Shown: positions 1-12,203 of the stretch, piece by piece
Layout: each line of letters begins with the position of its first letter
Position numbering within the stretch: position 1 is the stretch's first letter
Assembly: GCA_903813345.2 (NCBI GenBank)
Contig: CAIIXF020000011.1
Span: 30,556,166 to 30,620,165 of the forward strand
Length of the DNA: 64,000 nt
From: Owenia fusiformis
Taxonomy: Eukaryota; Annelida; Polychaeta; Sabellida; Oweniidae
Direction: 5' to 3'
The notes under the pieces: model-generated
The model's input: the letters and a program-made list of their open reading frames with translations, nothing else
Databases searched by the model: none
Told to the model about the DNA's origin: nothing
Made by a program: the position numbers and the translations under genes

Positions 1-2647
1 TCGAGTGGTTAAAGAGGTCGGAAGAAAACACGCCGTGGTCACATATTAGTCACCATATTAATACTTTCATAAAATAAAATAGCATTCAACGAAAAAATCA
101 CTTTTACCTGTTTATCTGTACTAGGGATACAGGAGCATGTTCGTTGAACATCACTTGTAACGCATAAAACCCTTAATGCATTTTGAAATTAAATCATTGC
201 AATGTTTAATATTATAACTCATGTATTTCAATTACAGGGACAACATACACTGTGAGTTGACAACGTACATTTCTGATTTTTCAAATTATATCAAATGCAT
301 GAATGTTTATTAAATGTTCACCTGTCCTAAACTGTGTAGTTTAGAGAAACACATTCTCATAAAAATATTCGACACTCTGAGACGTCAGGGGAGAAAATTA
401 TCAAAGGAAATGTGTAAAAAACAACATTTTTCCAACCAAAGAATCGTATGGGTAGACTAACAACGAAAAAAAATCGAGCACTGCTCGAAGATCTTTTAAC
501 GTTATTAGAAAAATAAATGTCTTTGAAATCGAATGCACGCGAAATCAAACATAAAATCCTTTGTGTTCTCCTAAAATTTATTTTTGAAAACCTGCATCGA
601 ACCTACATCATGGTCTTCGCTCAAAATCAGTTAATAGTGACAAAGTACATCAAAAGTGTACCACGGCATATTTTGTCACCTGTCACGTGACTGTACCTTG
701 TCGATGGTTAGGCGTGATGACTGGAAACACACGTTACCATGACAAACATTATTGAAGTTCTCAAAAGACAAATTGAAACAGGAGGAAACATTCAGGCTGA
801 AGATTGGTTGCTGTTTTCGTCAGACGTAAAACATTGATAATTATGACAATTCAAAATATTTGGAAAATGCAGAGACATATACTATAAGAACGCTATTGGT
901 GCACACTCCCGTTTCACAGGAAACAATGAAATGTGACGTTATCAAAAATATTCTCGCAATTTGACGAACATTCGACGACATCATTATTCCTTCGAAATTC
1001 ACTTAAGCATGTACATAAAATTATGAAAATGACACATTCCATTTTTATTACCTACATTCTATCTAAGGAATGAATCGATGAAAAGGTATTTCAAAACAAA
1101 CCAAGCAACTACACTTAAAACATCGATTTAAAATTGAATAAACATGGAAACCAAGCTTAAGACAAATATTCTGAACTATAAAATTGAAAACTTTGTAGGC
1201 TTACTAATCTTCCATTTTTGATGAATTTATATGCAAATCCTACAAGATATAATCATTAATAATATCAATAGATAATCATTATATCAAAATGACATGTGCG
1301 TCTTTATTTCAAATGAGAATTCATCATGATTGAAAGTTATGATTTGTAGAGAATTTGTTCTGTTAACTTTTGATGCGGGACTCATCAATCGCGCGCTTTT
1401 TACGTTTTCTCGCGTATTATAACCTATAGCGCGGAAATGTCTCTATTCTTTAAGACCCAAAGAATACGGTATATGTTCATGAAGAAGTATGGTTTACCCT
1501 ATCATTTGGTACCACTGTAATGTATTGAACGTGCGCAGGCAAATAAAAAAGCTATCAAATTATTTCAATAAAATCTGTCCTCGCTAATTCCGATGAAAGG
1601 GGACACCAAGTCCCCATTTTGTGTGTAAAATGACGTCAAAACGGCCTATGCACATTTAGTTCAGACTCTGGTATCATTCATTTTAAAAGGTGAAAAACTA
1701 AAATAGAATCTCTAATATTTTAATACATTATAATCACCTGATGCGCAGCTGAGAAAAATATTTTTTAGGACTCAAAATATTAAAATACTCAAACTCGCAT
1801 AGATTGAAAATGCCCAATTGATTTTAACGGGGAGTTTTATCGCGGAGGCTTCACTTGGACATTTTTCAATATTTTATAGAATTTACGAGGTTTATATGGC
1901 CACCAGGTCATCAAATATACTTTTTTGTAGAACAAACATCTTCTTCATTGTTGACCATAAGAATTTGAGATGATTCATTGCAATTTAAAAGACTTAAATA
2001 GCTTAGAACATATCTACCGTGGTAAAAAATAACGTAATTTTGACGAGGCTTCACTCCTAATATTCGTACAAAATCCATCTTGGCTGATACGTTTACATCT
2101 GAATCACTGATAAGTATAGTTTCAGTATGTTCGTGAAACTTTTCCAGATCTAACAATATAACAACTGTATGACAAACTGCTATATAACTCACAAAATCTA
2201 CATTTAAGTACCATACGCAGGCTGAATAAGTCAGAGTTGAACACGAGTCACTCACAATTACGATTGCGACAATAGCTATTGTGACGTCATACGCTGTTCG
2301 TTATTTGTAAATATTTATGCATAGAATGGATGATCCATGAAATAGGGTATTATCCATAAAATATCATAAACATTGATGGAACAGTTAAAAAGATATATAC
2401 TTTTACATACTACATGGCCATTTCGTTTCGTTCCTTCTTGAAACGTTGAACACGCCTTTTAGGGTGTTTTTATTCAATTAGGAGCTATTTCGAAGGGCTG
2501 TGAATTGAATAACCATAGAGGATATTTCATAAAATTCAGTTCGAATAATTGCCTTATATAATAGCAAGAAGGATATATAAAAATTATTATAAATTATGTC
2601 GAAATACATGTTAAACCAAGACCGAGATCTTTATAGACGTCTTAATT
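1..2647. other. Non-coding stretch, no gene recognised
   Basis: No convincing gene is visible. The first bases (CGAGTGGTTAA) resemble a tRNA A box, but no B box follows. Two perfect CRE palindromes (TGACGTCA) lie at 1631-1638 and 2282-2289. A minus-strand open frame of 114 codons ends at 1911; it has no ATG at its start and no recognisable domain. A consensus donor (GTGAGT) occurs within it, so an exon is possible but unsupported. Confidence 0.5.
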
Positions 2648-3819
2648 AGACTCCAGATTGAAAATCTGGAGTCTATTGTTTTTGCCTGTTTTCTTATTAT
2701 TCTTTCTTTCTTTCTTCCTCCTAACAGATTTTCTCTCCAACTATAACATCTTACTTAATCCAACCTACATGGTTGACTAGGGAATGTATCTGGCTTTCTG
2801 GGAAATTAGGTCAAATTTTTATCTAGGTCAAAGGTCAAGAACTAGGTCAAATCTTGGATTTTCACTAATTCACCACTTTTCTCAGTCGTCTTTCAATATT
2901 TTCGCTCTGGTTTTTTTTCATCATGTTCCTTGGAAAAAAACGCTAATTCCAAAAGGCAAATCGTTTTTTGATTACTCTTACCGATTTTGAGATATTGCGT
3001 CCGAAAAGTAGGTCAGAACAAAAAGTTCTCCAAATTCAACATGTGAGTAATGAAATGAGTGTAGAATGATCTCAGGAATCCGAATCTGCAAACCAAATTT
3101 GGATCAGACTTCTGGTTCGGAAGTTATGGCGTTTTGAAAGCTCAAAAATCGCTAAATTTGGTGCCCCATGTATTATGTCAATGAGAAAAAAGATTTTTTT
3201 GAAGTGTAAAATACAGGATATAAACTGAGTACAGCTTAACATTCTGAAAGCCTATAAAAGAAGGGAACCTCGAAGGCTATCTAGCTTTAAAATTTGGACA
3301 CCAAAATGCCTAGGTCAAAATCTAGGTCAAATTCATAGTTTTTCCTTATTTTTGCGATTTTGACATTACACTTTAATGATTTGCTTCGAAATTGTGTATA
3401 CAGGTAGCAAAGAGTGTGCTTATAGTGTTAACCTTTTGCCGTCAGAAAGTATTTTGACCCACTTTTGAGATATGGTGTCTGAAAAGTAGGTCAAAATAAA
3501 AAGTTTTCCAAATTTAACGTATGAGTTATGAATTAAGGGTAGAATTTTCTCAGGAATCAGAATCTTTAAACCAAATTTTGATCCAACTTCTGATTAGATA
3601 GTTATAGCGGTTTATAATCTCGAAAAGTCGATATGATGACATCCCCATGTTAAGCCAATGGAGTCGAAGATAACATTTTTAAGAGTTGTCTAAATGTCTA
3701 TATTCTAGCTGACTCAGCTTATTCTGAATGACTCAGCTTACAAGTATTTGGATGACTCAGCTTAAAAAAAGTCTGAAATCTGGAGTCTTAAATTGAACTT
3801 GTTCAATTTACATGTCTAG
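2648..3819 (+). mobile_element. Isolated Helentron-like (HINE-like) element, family A
   Basis: This is a complete single copy of the family that builds the 25.5-53.3 kb array. It opens with the palindrome AGACTCCAGAT-tgaaa-ATCTGGAGTCT, followed by a T-rich leader (TTATTATTCTTTC). The body carries repeated AGGTCA half-sites and ends in short GGATGACTCAGCTTA repeats. The tail holds ATCTGGAGTCT (the 5' arm again), the hairpin AAATTGAAC-tt-GTTCAATTT, then CTAG. The flanks are ...TTAATT on the left and TTATATT on the right, with no obvious target duplication. At 1,172 bp it is shorter and more diverged than the array copies, so it is probably older. It is non-autonomous and encodes no protein. The class assignment is inferred from architecture. 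Confidence 0.75.
2825..2837 (+). promoter_or_regulatory. Perfect DR1 nuclear-receptor-type motif inside the element
   Basis: The sequence AGGTCA-A-AGGTCA is the textbook DR1 bound by RXR heterodimers, HNF4 and COUP-TF in animals. The same motif recurs at the equivalent place in nearly every family A copy, for example at 31833, 33752, 40865 and 51180. Any binding is inference. Confidence 0.4.
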
Positions 3820-5282
3820 TTATATTGGCGATTTCAAATGTGTACCAATAGCGTACTTATAGTAATAACAAAATTGACAAGCAAGTCAAGATTAATAAAT
3901 GGAAACAAAACGTGTCAACACTTCTTTCTAGTTAGTATGAAAAACATCATACTACATCAAGAGCAGTACTGTTCAATATCACTGTAAGTGTTTGTAGGCA
4001 CCGCGAATAAAAAACGTTTAGTTTAGAATATTTGATAATGTATGGCTTTGTATTCAGATAATGATTGAAGAAACGATAATCTGTAGTTGTGTTTCGGGCT
4101 GAAGATCGCACGGAGTGTGATCTGGAACATAGGTACATGTATGCCATTTCTCAGTTTAAGGCTCCACATCTGTTAATGTGCATTTATGAAACATATCATT
4201 TTGGTAAGAACACATCCACCCTATTGAAACGTGATTTCCAAATATTCTCAACTAAATATTTTTTCATTTTCAGGAGTGACACTCAACAGAATGAATGCAC
4301 ACCTGTGTCATGTAAAATTAGCCTATAATATAGGTAATTTTAAAGTCAAAATTAGTCAACATTCTGTTTGATACTATTATTCGGAGGATGTTATGACTTG
4401 TGTCCGTTTACAGAAATGGGCAAGTTCTTGTATACACTCGTACTAGGCCCCTTTCATAAGGGAATACAACAAAGCACTGTATAGGTGAGAGAGAATTTGA
4501 CCACACACCCCATTCTCAACACTTCATATATACAACCGGCAGTTTGCGACGTGAATTTGGAGTCAAGTTTGTAGGTACTCATTTTTTAGACGTTTTGACA
4601 GAAAATGAGCCTTTATTCCTCATAGAGACATCGACCATATGCCTATAGTATCACAACGTACCTATCACAATACCTGAATTGCAGTATCACTGGTGATCCA
4701 CTCGATTACGCTGGTTACCGAAACGGTTCGTGCTCTATTGAACATACAGTTCGCCAGCAAGGAATCCCCCCCCCAAAAGAAATTGGCCATCTCATCTTGC
4801 CATGTGATGATGTCTGAGCACTTTTAAAGTATCTGAGAAATGGAACAGAATAAATTGAGAATTTTCTTTCAACTTTTCTTTTTTTGTGGTGTGTGGTGGT
4901 TGGGTAGAAATGTCAAAAAGAGTAAAAAATCGCCCCCAACGCACCCCACCCCCATCTGACGGCCCTACATCACCCGTGTCATATAAGTAGGATACGATTT
5001 CAGTCGCGGATACCAAAATTATCTAATGTTGTTATCACCATAGATCTAGTATTCATGGATAAATGTCTCCGGCCCGTTATGAAGGCTATGAGTATTTTGA
5101 TTTGAGGACTCAAGTATTCAAATCCTTGCTCAACTTTTCTGATATGAAGTAAATCAAACGCAGATTCAGAATACTTAAGTCAACAAGTCGAAAGTTTATA
5201 AAAACTACTCATCATAAGGTGATTTTCATCACAGAAACAATACCAATACATCAACAAGACAGGCAATTCACAGATTAAACAT
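3820..5282. other. Non-coding stretch with weak exon-like signals
   Basis: No recognised gene. Between 4137 and 4484 there are three short open stretches with plausible splice sites and consistent phase; they are discussed as a finding and not called as a gene. The rest, including a run of C at about 4768 and a CACAC/GTGTG stretch near 4888, shows nothing identifiable. Confidence 0.4.
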
Positions 5283-5288
5283 TTTATT
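5283..5288 (-). promoter_or_regulatory. Poly(A) signal AATAAA
   Basis: On the minus strand a canonical AATAAA lies about 40 bases after the TAG stop of the small secreted-protein gene. This is the expected place for its 3' end signal. Confidence 0.7.
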
Positions 5289-5328
5289 TAATCTTTTTCG
5301 TACAGTGTAGCGGAAAGGCGATCTGATG

Positions 5329-5845
5329 CTATTTCTTCTGGTTTGATGGAAATGTTATTATAGGAAATGTTATAGGAGCAATCGTTGTTGTTTCTGTTGG
5401 CATTGTACCCATTGTTGTTTGTACTTCACAGTAGCACTTGACCTTTCCGCTGCAGTTCGGATCTTCTGGACACAGGCATTTTGTACCTTCCTCACATACA
5501 CCGTTTGCTTTGAAGTCACCATTCTTTTTTATTATTCCACATTTCTCACCCTCGCTCTTCTCTTTGCTGCTGCTACTAGCGCTTGACTATTGAAAGAAAT
5601 ACAATATATATGTTGTTTTCATTAACGGTATGTTTATGTTTGGACACTAAGAATGTACATAAATCATCCCTAGTGAATTACCAGGTGTTGTTTTAATGGC
5701 ATGAATAATAGAAAATGAACCTAAAATAAAGTTTCCATATTGCTTATTAAAAATAGCTCACCGAAATTACGGCGGTCGCCAACGTTACCAAAACAAACGC
5801 TTGGATTAAACACGTATTCATCCTCATTGCACTAAGTTTACTCAT
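5329..5845 (-). CDS. Small secreted cysteine-rich protein, two coding exons
   Basis: This is a gene of unknown function whose exons are too short to stand out as long open frames. Coding exon 1 runs from the ATG at 5845 down to 5762, with an in-frame TGA directly before that ATG; alternative in-frame ATGs lie at 5827 and 5821. It encodes a hydrophobic stretch ending in LVTLATAVIS, which looks like a signal peptide. The donor is TCG|GTGAGC at 5761 and the acceptor TTTCTTTCAATAG at 5587; both keep phase 0 across an intron of about 175 bp. Exon 2 (5586-5329) encodes a Ser/Lys/Glu-rich stretch, then seven cysteines spaced C-X14-C-X5-C-X-C-X5-C-X5-C-X-C, then a Thr-rich, probably O-glycosylated tail, and TAG. 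The total is about 113 residues. AATAAA follows downstream. A TTACAG acceptor at about 5863 suggests a further 5' non-coding exon. I do not recognise the family; an extracellular or mucosal role is only inference. Confidence 0.72.
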
Positions 5846-6070
5846 TCAAATCCTAAGCTAGATGCTGTAATAAAAGGCATATGAATGAGGCCCATTAAAT
5901 ATAAGTTCTCGAAGGCCAGAAGTCCCAAAGGCCTAAAAAAGAAATTTGCCCTCTTCACTAAACTGCTACCCCTTTATCATGCACTTGTACTTGTATAAGT
6001 ATAATTGTGTAAGAAAGTGAATGAATAAAATAAATTCTTTACAAGTGGCATGGTATTTACAAAAGAGTCG
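5846..6070. other. Upstream region of the secreted-protein gene
   Basis: This stretch holds the minus-strand 5' UTR with a likely acceptor (TTACAG at about 5863). No upstream exon or promoter could be placed. Confidence 0.3.
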
Positions 6071-6761
6071 TATCGATATGGAGAACTTTTTGAACACACG
6101 TTTCTCTTAAACCAGTCATAAAAAAACTAAAACTTTGACACATCGTCAATTTAATGGTCATCTATTAAACGGTAACAATATAATTTGAAAAATATATATA
6201 TATACTTTCATCTATATTGTTATAGAAAACACATCAAACACTTGTTTTGTTCTTGGTATCATGTTTCCAGAGTGAAATGAAACATCTTTCCGAACCTCAT
6301 TGGAACAAAACGACATAAACACAACATGTTTAGGTCTCTCAATATTGTAATTGTACAAAGGAAATTTTGGTTGATTTTAAAGAAGTTTCTTGTTAATGAA
6401 ATAAAAAGTTTATCTTGATATTTACCTATTTTGGAGGGATTTTGTTTTAATTTTTGAATTCTTTTTTAAAATCAACCAAAAATTCCTTTGAATAACTATA
6501 ATATTGAGAGGTCTAAAAACATGTTGTATATGCTATTTTGTTCCAACAAGGTTCGGAAAGACATTTTATTTCATTCTCAAGAATTGGTAGAAAGGAGCAA
6601 AAACAATTACACTAAAAGAACAAAAAATGTTAATATTTCTAAATAATTCTCGCATTAAATTGTTGTCAATCAGTCAACATAAAATACCGTGTTTTTACAG
6701 AATGTTTTCAATGATTGGTTTAAGAGAAAAACATTGTTGAATTCAGTTCTCCATATCGATA
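6071..6761. repeat. Fold-back element, arms about 300 bp
   Basis: The outer ends TATCGATATGG (6071) and CCATATCGATA (6751-6761) are inverted copies. Internal blocks match in reverse, for example the region around TTTCCGAACCTCATTGGAAC against GTTCCAACAAGGTTCGGAAA, and TTTTGGTTGATTTT against AAAATCAACCAAAAA. The arms meet near 6400-6450. The short open frames at 6670-7015 on both strands are reflections of these arms and not genes. It is probably a non-autonomous DNA transposon. Confidence 0.75.
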
Positions 6762-7590
6762 CCAATCCTTTATATACAATATTTTTCTCTAAATTCAATC
6801 TTGAAAAATACTTGTGGATCCAAGTCGAAAGTCTTGATATAATGAAATATTTTTTCTCTGAAGAAATAAATAAAGTTATCTCCATAAACAGAGTTAAATA
6901 GAATTTTAATATAAACCACAGAGATGAACTTACATAGAACAGTGCATACAGTTTTTTGTTTTTGTTCAATTAAGCAAGTCCACATTGTGTTATCAACCAC
7001 TTTAGGTTCAAACATATTTGAAATGAAATAAAAAAGAAAAATTACAATTGTTACATTTTTGAGTAACTTAAGTGAATGACCTACCTCTGTCTTGATTCAG
7101 ATTTCTTCCCAAATGGTTGAGTTTTGCTGAATGTTTACAGTTATTTAAACAATTGTTCTGTTTATTCAAATGATTTTTCGGTCACAGCTTTGTGGATTAA
7201 CTTAGTTGAAATCAATAGGGCCTACGTGGCCGGGGAATTTTCAAATTTTGAACAACTCACGAGGCTTCAGCTAAAAATTGTTTACTGAATATGTAACGGA
7301 CAGTGGTGTTCGTGACTGAAATAATCGTCAACGAAGAAGATCATTTTCAAGACATTGGCATATCTGGGAAATCTCCTCCTCTCGGAGGAATATACCAATC
7401 ACGTGATTGTGATAAGCAAAGATGTACGAGTGACACAATAAAAATGACACCCATCCACACAATGTTTCATAACTTTTTGTCTGAAAAATTCTGACTTGCT
7501 TGTTTTTTCGCACATTTAAACTACACTCCATACATTTTGCAACTCCACAAGAAGTTTCAGATGACTTGCCGATCACCTAGATGCACATTT
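6762..7590. other. Non-coding stretch
   Basis: Two overlapping short open frames (7303-7494 plus, 7328-7576 minus) have no domain features and look like chance. Nothing else is recognised. Confidence 0.4.
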
Positions 7591-7886
7591 ATGAGCGTTA
7601 TAAAATGTGTCATCTATTCCTTTGCTGGCACAGGATCTTACACAAAAAACGACACTCATCTTTTGTAACACAATTTTGGAAATAAGTTATCATGATTTAA
7701 TAAACGGCAACTACATTAATTTGTGTTTAATTGAATGGACTCCATTTCCCAGAAAGTACAAGCCAGAATCATTAAGCTAGTGTTTACAAAGTTATGCTAC
7801 AAAAGCTGGGAGGCATTTTTTGTGTAGAATCCATCTGTGTCTGCAAAGGAATAGACGACATTTAGAGCAAATGTTGTAACGCTCAT
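7591..7886. repeat. Fold-back MITE-like palindrome, about 300 bp
   Basis: ATGAGCGTTA...CTATTCCTTTGC...ACACAAAAAA at 7591-7650 is repeated in reverse as TTTTTTGTGT...GCAAAGGAATAG...TAACGCTCAT at 7817-7886. A spacer of about 160 bp separates the arms. It has no coding capacity. Confidence 0.7.
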
Positions 7887-7922
7887 AGAATTTGACTCAA
7901 TTGAGCCACACACGTGCTTTCG

Positions 7923-9280
7923 CATTATGTATGGTTGGCTTACCCGCCCAGAGAATGCACGCGTTGTTTACGGGTGTGTAGGCGTTAATAACGCTCGTGC
8001 AGATGTAAAATTACGCCCGTACAGACGTAAAATTACGCCTGTGTAGGCGTAAATTACGCCCGTGAAGAAGTGAATTCTACGGAGGTTCGAACAACATTTA
8101 CGGGCGTAAACTCACGGCGTTAAAATGATTAATTACGGGCGTTAAGACGGTTATTTTACACGCGTTGAGAAACATCTTCACACCCGTCGAGTTTATTTTT
8201 ATCACCGTAAATTATAAACCAATCAGCACCTTGCTTATATAATGATTCAATGCATCCTTGCTAAAATAGCAACTCCAAGATCTTTGCACAAGTAAATAAC
8301 AATCAAAAGCTCGCTTACATTTCAGTGTGTTGCATTGAGGCCCTTGAATATTCGTTCAAGATTGTTAGACTTAACCAAAAAAGTATTCAATTTCTTGAGC
8401 AAATTAAAAGGCAAATTGAAGATACTTTGTCGGCAGTTATCAACACCCATTGGAGAAACGACAAAATTGCAGTATATTTTTAGAAGGTATACATGTTTGG
8501 TTTCTAAATACGAATCTAGGCGTCGGCTTCAGAGGCAGAGACTTAGCTCACACGCATTGCAGCTTACAAAGCACTATGCATTCAGATCGCTAGTGTATTC
8601 CTCTAAATGATGTGTTCAGATACTAGAATTATAGTATCTGATCAACTGCATATTGACTCTAGACTATAGCTATATCCTATAGATCTGGCATTTTTTGAAA
8701 ATGTACTGAAAATGTCAGATGAGCCTATATACCTAGCCAATGTTCAAATTTGGTAATAGGGAGATGTGTACTTTTTGGAATCTTTATGCAGTCCTCTTTT
8801 GAGTCACATGTTACGATGTACATCTTTCACATTTGCACAAATAGTGCACCAAGATACCCAGAAAAGAAATAATGTTTCATATGCCATCAATTGCAATAGT
8901 TGTACCTGACGCGATCATGAGTATGTTATTAACTTGCACAAGGGTCTGTTTGGAGTTGCACTTTTAGCTAGAATGCATTGTATCATTATGATTATGTAAG
9001 CAAGATACTGATTGGTTCATAACTTGCGGCGCTAAAATAATCTCGACAGGTGTATAGATGTTTCTCAACGCGTGTTAAATAATGTCTTAACGCCTGCTAT
9101 TGAACATTTTAACGCCGTTAGTTTACGCCTGTATTTGTTTTAACGCGTGTAGAATTCAGTTCTAAACAGGCGTAATTACGACTGCACGGGCGTAATTTTA
9201 CGTATGCACGGGCGTAACTAACGCTTACACACCCGTAAACAACGCGTGCATACATAGGGTAGGTTGGCAAACCATAATTA
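7923..9280. mobile_element. Fold-back transposon with CG-rich subterminal repeats
   Basis: The arms (about 7923-8277 and 8951-9280) are inverted copies. Near both outer ends they carry tandem variants of TTACGCCCGTGCAGACGTAAAA, which are unusually CpG-rich for this region. The spacer (8278-8950) holds an open frame from 8335 to 8610 that is Arg/Leu/Lys-rich and lacks an ATG; it is preceded by a reasonable acceptor (TTACATTTCAG). I recognise no domain and call it non-coding. Clustered subterminal repeats are typical transposase-binding arrangements in cut-and-paste elements; the superfamily is unknown. Confidence 0.7.
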
Positions 9281-9437
9281 TGTCCACGTTAAATATCCCA
9301 AAGGACAAGACTATGTTAATAGACAAGCAAGTTATGCAACGTAAGGTGGGTGTCATTGTTTGTGTCACCCTGTCTTTTACTGCATGAATTAACAATGACC
9401 TGCTTTCTTATTTAAAGGAATATTCCTGGCCAGACCA

Positions 9438-9993
9438 TTTCTCTCCTAATATGGTAGCTATAACCATATATATACTTTCCATATTTAGCAAAACAGGGAA
9501 AACTGTTTTGATATGGTCAATATTGATCACTTGAAAATGTAGTGCCGAATTCCAATAGGCTGCCATCTTTTAATATTTCACTCAGGAAGTGATGTCATCA
9601 ACTCTCAACTTTGCATATAATACTATAAGTAGCTATTAAGAGTTACAAAACCAGCTGAATATTCTTTTTCAATTTTGTCTATGATTTAATCCTTCTAAAA
9701 GTCTCTTCTTTTATTCTAAGCTGACAAGCTCTGAAAACATTTTGCGCATAAAGTAAGGATCACTCGTCTAGAAGTGATATTGTCCTATTTTCCTATACTG
9801 TTATATGCAAGGTCATGAAAGTTGAGAGTCGATGACATCACTTCCTGAGTAAAATCTTAAAAGATGGCAGCTTACTGGAAATGAGCACTACATTTTTAAA
9901 TTATCAATATTGACTATATTAAAACATTTCCCCATGTTTTGCTAAATATGGAAAGTATATATATGATTATAGCTATCACATCAGGATAGAAAA
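9438..9993. repeat. Fold-back element, arms about 190 bp
   Basis: The left arm, with TAGCTATAACCATATATATACTTTCC, TGCCATCTTTTAATATTT and AGGAAGTGATGTCATC, returns in reverse in the right arm (9801-9993). The loop of about 170 bp has no open frame. It is probably a MITE. Confidence 0.75.
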
Positions 9994-10519
9994 GCCTCAT
10001 TTGATATTGCCATCCGTTCTGAAAAATACAGAATGTGAACTTAAATTGTAGCCTGTCATCTCAACTTTTGATCCACTGATCATCAGTGAAATGACAGTTC
10101 TTTGCTGTTGAATAATAGAGTTCCTCGTCTTGTCTCGAACTAAGCTAAAAGGTAGGCTTCAGCGAATGGACGAATTAGTGAGAAAAGATGTAAATCAATT
10201 ATTGATATCTCGCCAACCCCGAGATATATTGGGGTGCTGTCCAAAACCTGTCACGCAATATGTACCAATACTCTTACCAAATATCGCAGGGGTCACTAGG
10301 GAACATGGTTGGGTACAATTGTTATTGAAATATATTATCATTGGCTTCACAATGGCATAAAACATAGCCCAGATGGTGTTGATACAGTCCATTCGCCCTG
10401 CTTGGAATCGATAACAGATCCTTTGAACTATTAACTTTTGATACATGCACTACAGATATATTAGAGAGATTTCGCACCTAGTGAAACTTATAACGTATAC
10501 TTATACTTATAGGTAAACG
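9994..10519. other. Non-coding stretch
   Basis: Overlapping open frames of 76 and 83 codons on opposite strands (10130-10446) show no signature of a protein family. No gene is called. Confidence 0.35.
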
Positions 10520-10737
10520 TACAAGGTGTTTCATAATGTGAGCTTTTCGTCAGGAAAGATCTTCTCGGACTGTAATAAATACAGGTCAAAGGGATGCCAT
10601 TTGTAGTTTCTTGAATTGTAGCATGTTTAGTTGATCCAAATGTGTTTGTCTAGAATAAAATAGGCTAGTACATATGTTATAGACCCATCTCTTCTCAAAT
10701 TGACTTTTTGGAGATGCTCGTTATGAAACACCCTGTA
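10520..10737. repeat. Short-TIR MITE-like element
   Basis: TACAAGGTGTTTCATAATG on the left and, in reverse, TACAGGGTGTTTCATAACG on the right form near-perfect terminal inverted repeats around about 180 bp. The GGTGTTTCAT ending resembles many non-autonomous cut-and-paste elements. A TA target is possible. Confidence 0.55.
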
Positions 10738-12203
10738 TGTCATATGTTGAGCTACTGAATGGGTTTGATTGGTGTTTCAAATTGATGGTTAAAGTATTTG
10801 ATTGGATACTGTTCCCACTCAGCCAATTAATTTTAAAAAATGCTTGCGGTCAATTGTTCCACACACAAGTAGGCAAATCTTTATACGGAGATCCAACTGT
10901 ATACGTTATCATCTACGTAAATATACCGTTTTGTAAGTTCATTGAACTTATACTGATCATGAAAACATTGAAATAATCAACTTGTTTATGTACTGACTCA
11001 CTTTAAAGAATCATGACTCCCTTTAAAGGATCGTGTTTATAATACACTACAACTACAAGGACACGGAAGCAAGCATTTAATTAGAATGTGCATAATCTAC
11101 ACGTGCAGATGACAGTGCATTCATAGTCTCTAGTTGATGGAGCTTTTCTATAACGGGAATAGTGATAGTTATGTTCAATTAAGTACAATTTAAAATTGAT
11201 TTTAGTAAATATAATAGTTCGACATGACCCTTTAAACTATACGTATACGTATAAGTTGTACTTTCACTTATGTGCGAAATCTCTCTATTTTCTGTGTATT
11301 TTTGACTTAATTCAGTTTTTCATATCTGTCCGTTTACCAGTTGTTTTTATTATTAAAAGTGAACAGTTTGGCACATGTGAAAAGCCAATATTATCCGATT
11401 TAAAATAAAAACAGTATTAACCAAAATATTATCGGCTGTTTTTGTAAATGTGTATACATAATATATTTATAAGCTTAACTAAACATAAATCAAGAATCAA
11501 ATAATATTTTGTGAGTTTTTCTGTCAAAATAATCAGCTACAGATGCCATCCAGGCATTAGGTATCATATCGCGTGCATGTGGTAATTGACCTAAGTTGAA
11601 CTGTTAGTACTAAAGAAATTGAGAAAATTTGAAATATTTCCTCCTGTTGAAGCTCCACTGTTTTAAATAAATTGTATTGGTAGATTTAATATCACTGAAC
11701 ATATTTTTGCTTGTTAAGCATCATAGAACATAACCGTTTATCATTTATTTGGGATTACGCAGGGGTCATTTTTGAAAGTTTTTTTTATATCTAAAGATTA
11801 AGTGATGGATAATAAATAAGTAAAACATCATATATTCGGTGACATCGAGAGCATTTTATACGATTTCAACTGAAAATAAGACTAAAATGGACTCCAAACT
11901 CACGGTGGGGGGTATAACTCATTAAACATTATTTTTAAAATTTATTGTTAAAGTCTAACGATTTAGATTAGTCTATATTAGTTGTAATTACACCATTGAT
12001 TTTTTCTAGATTTCTGCTTCTGGAGAAAATGGGATACTTGTCACTTGTTGTGGTTTCACTTGAATCCAACCCACCAAACACCCACATACCCGCCTACTCC
12101 AACTTTTGAAGTTGGCGACTGAAAAATGGCAAATGGCAAATTTTACATTCTTGCGTGTTTCCCAAAACAATCTGGTTTTATTCTGGATATCTGACATTCC
12201 ATA
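10738..12203. other. Non-coding stretch
   Basis: AT-rich DNA with short open frames (10737-10976, 11196-11408, 12006-12206) that show no family features. No gene, RNA or clear repeat is recognised. Confidence 0.35.

Noticed and set aside
1-40. tRNA-Ser/Leu-like start of the window (CGAGTGGTTAA)
   Set aside because: No B box or cloverleaf follows, and the 5' part is outside the window.
1911-2255. 114-codon minus-strand open frame
   Set aside because: It starts at GTG without an upstream ATG, has no domain or composition bias, and its possible splice donor has no matching partner.
8335-8610. Basic 91-codon frame in the spacer of the fold-back element
   Set aside because: It starts at TTG, has no catalytic motif of any transposase, and is low in complexity.
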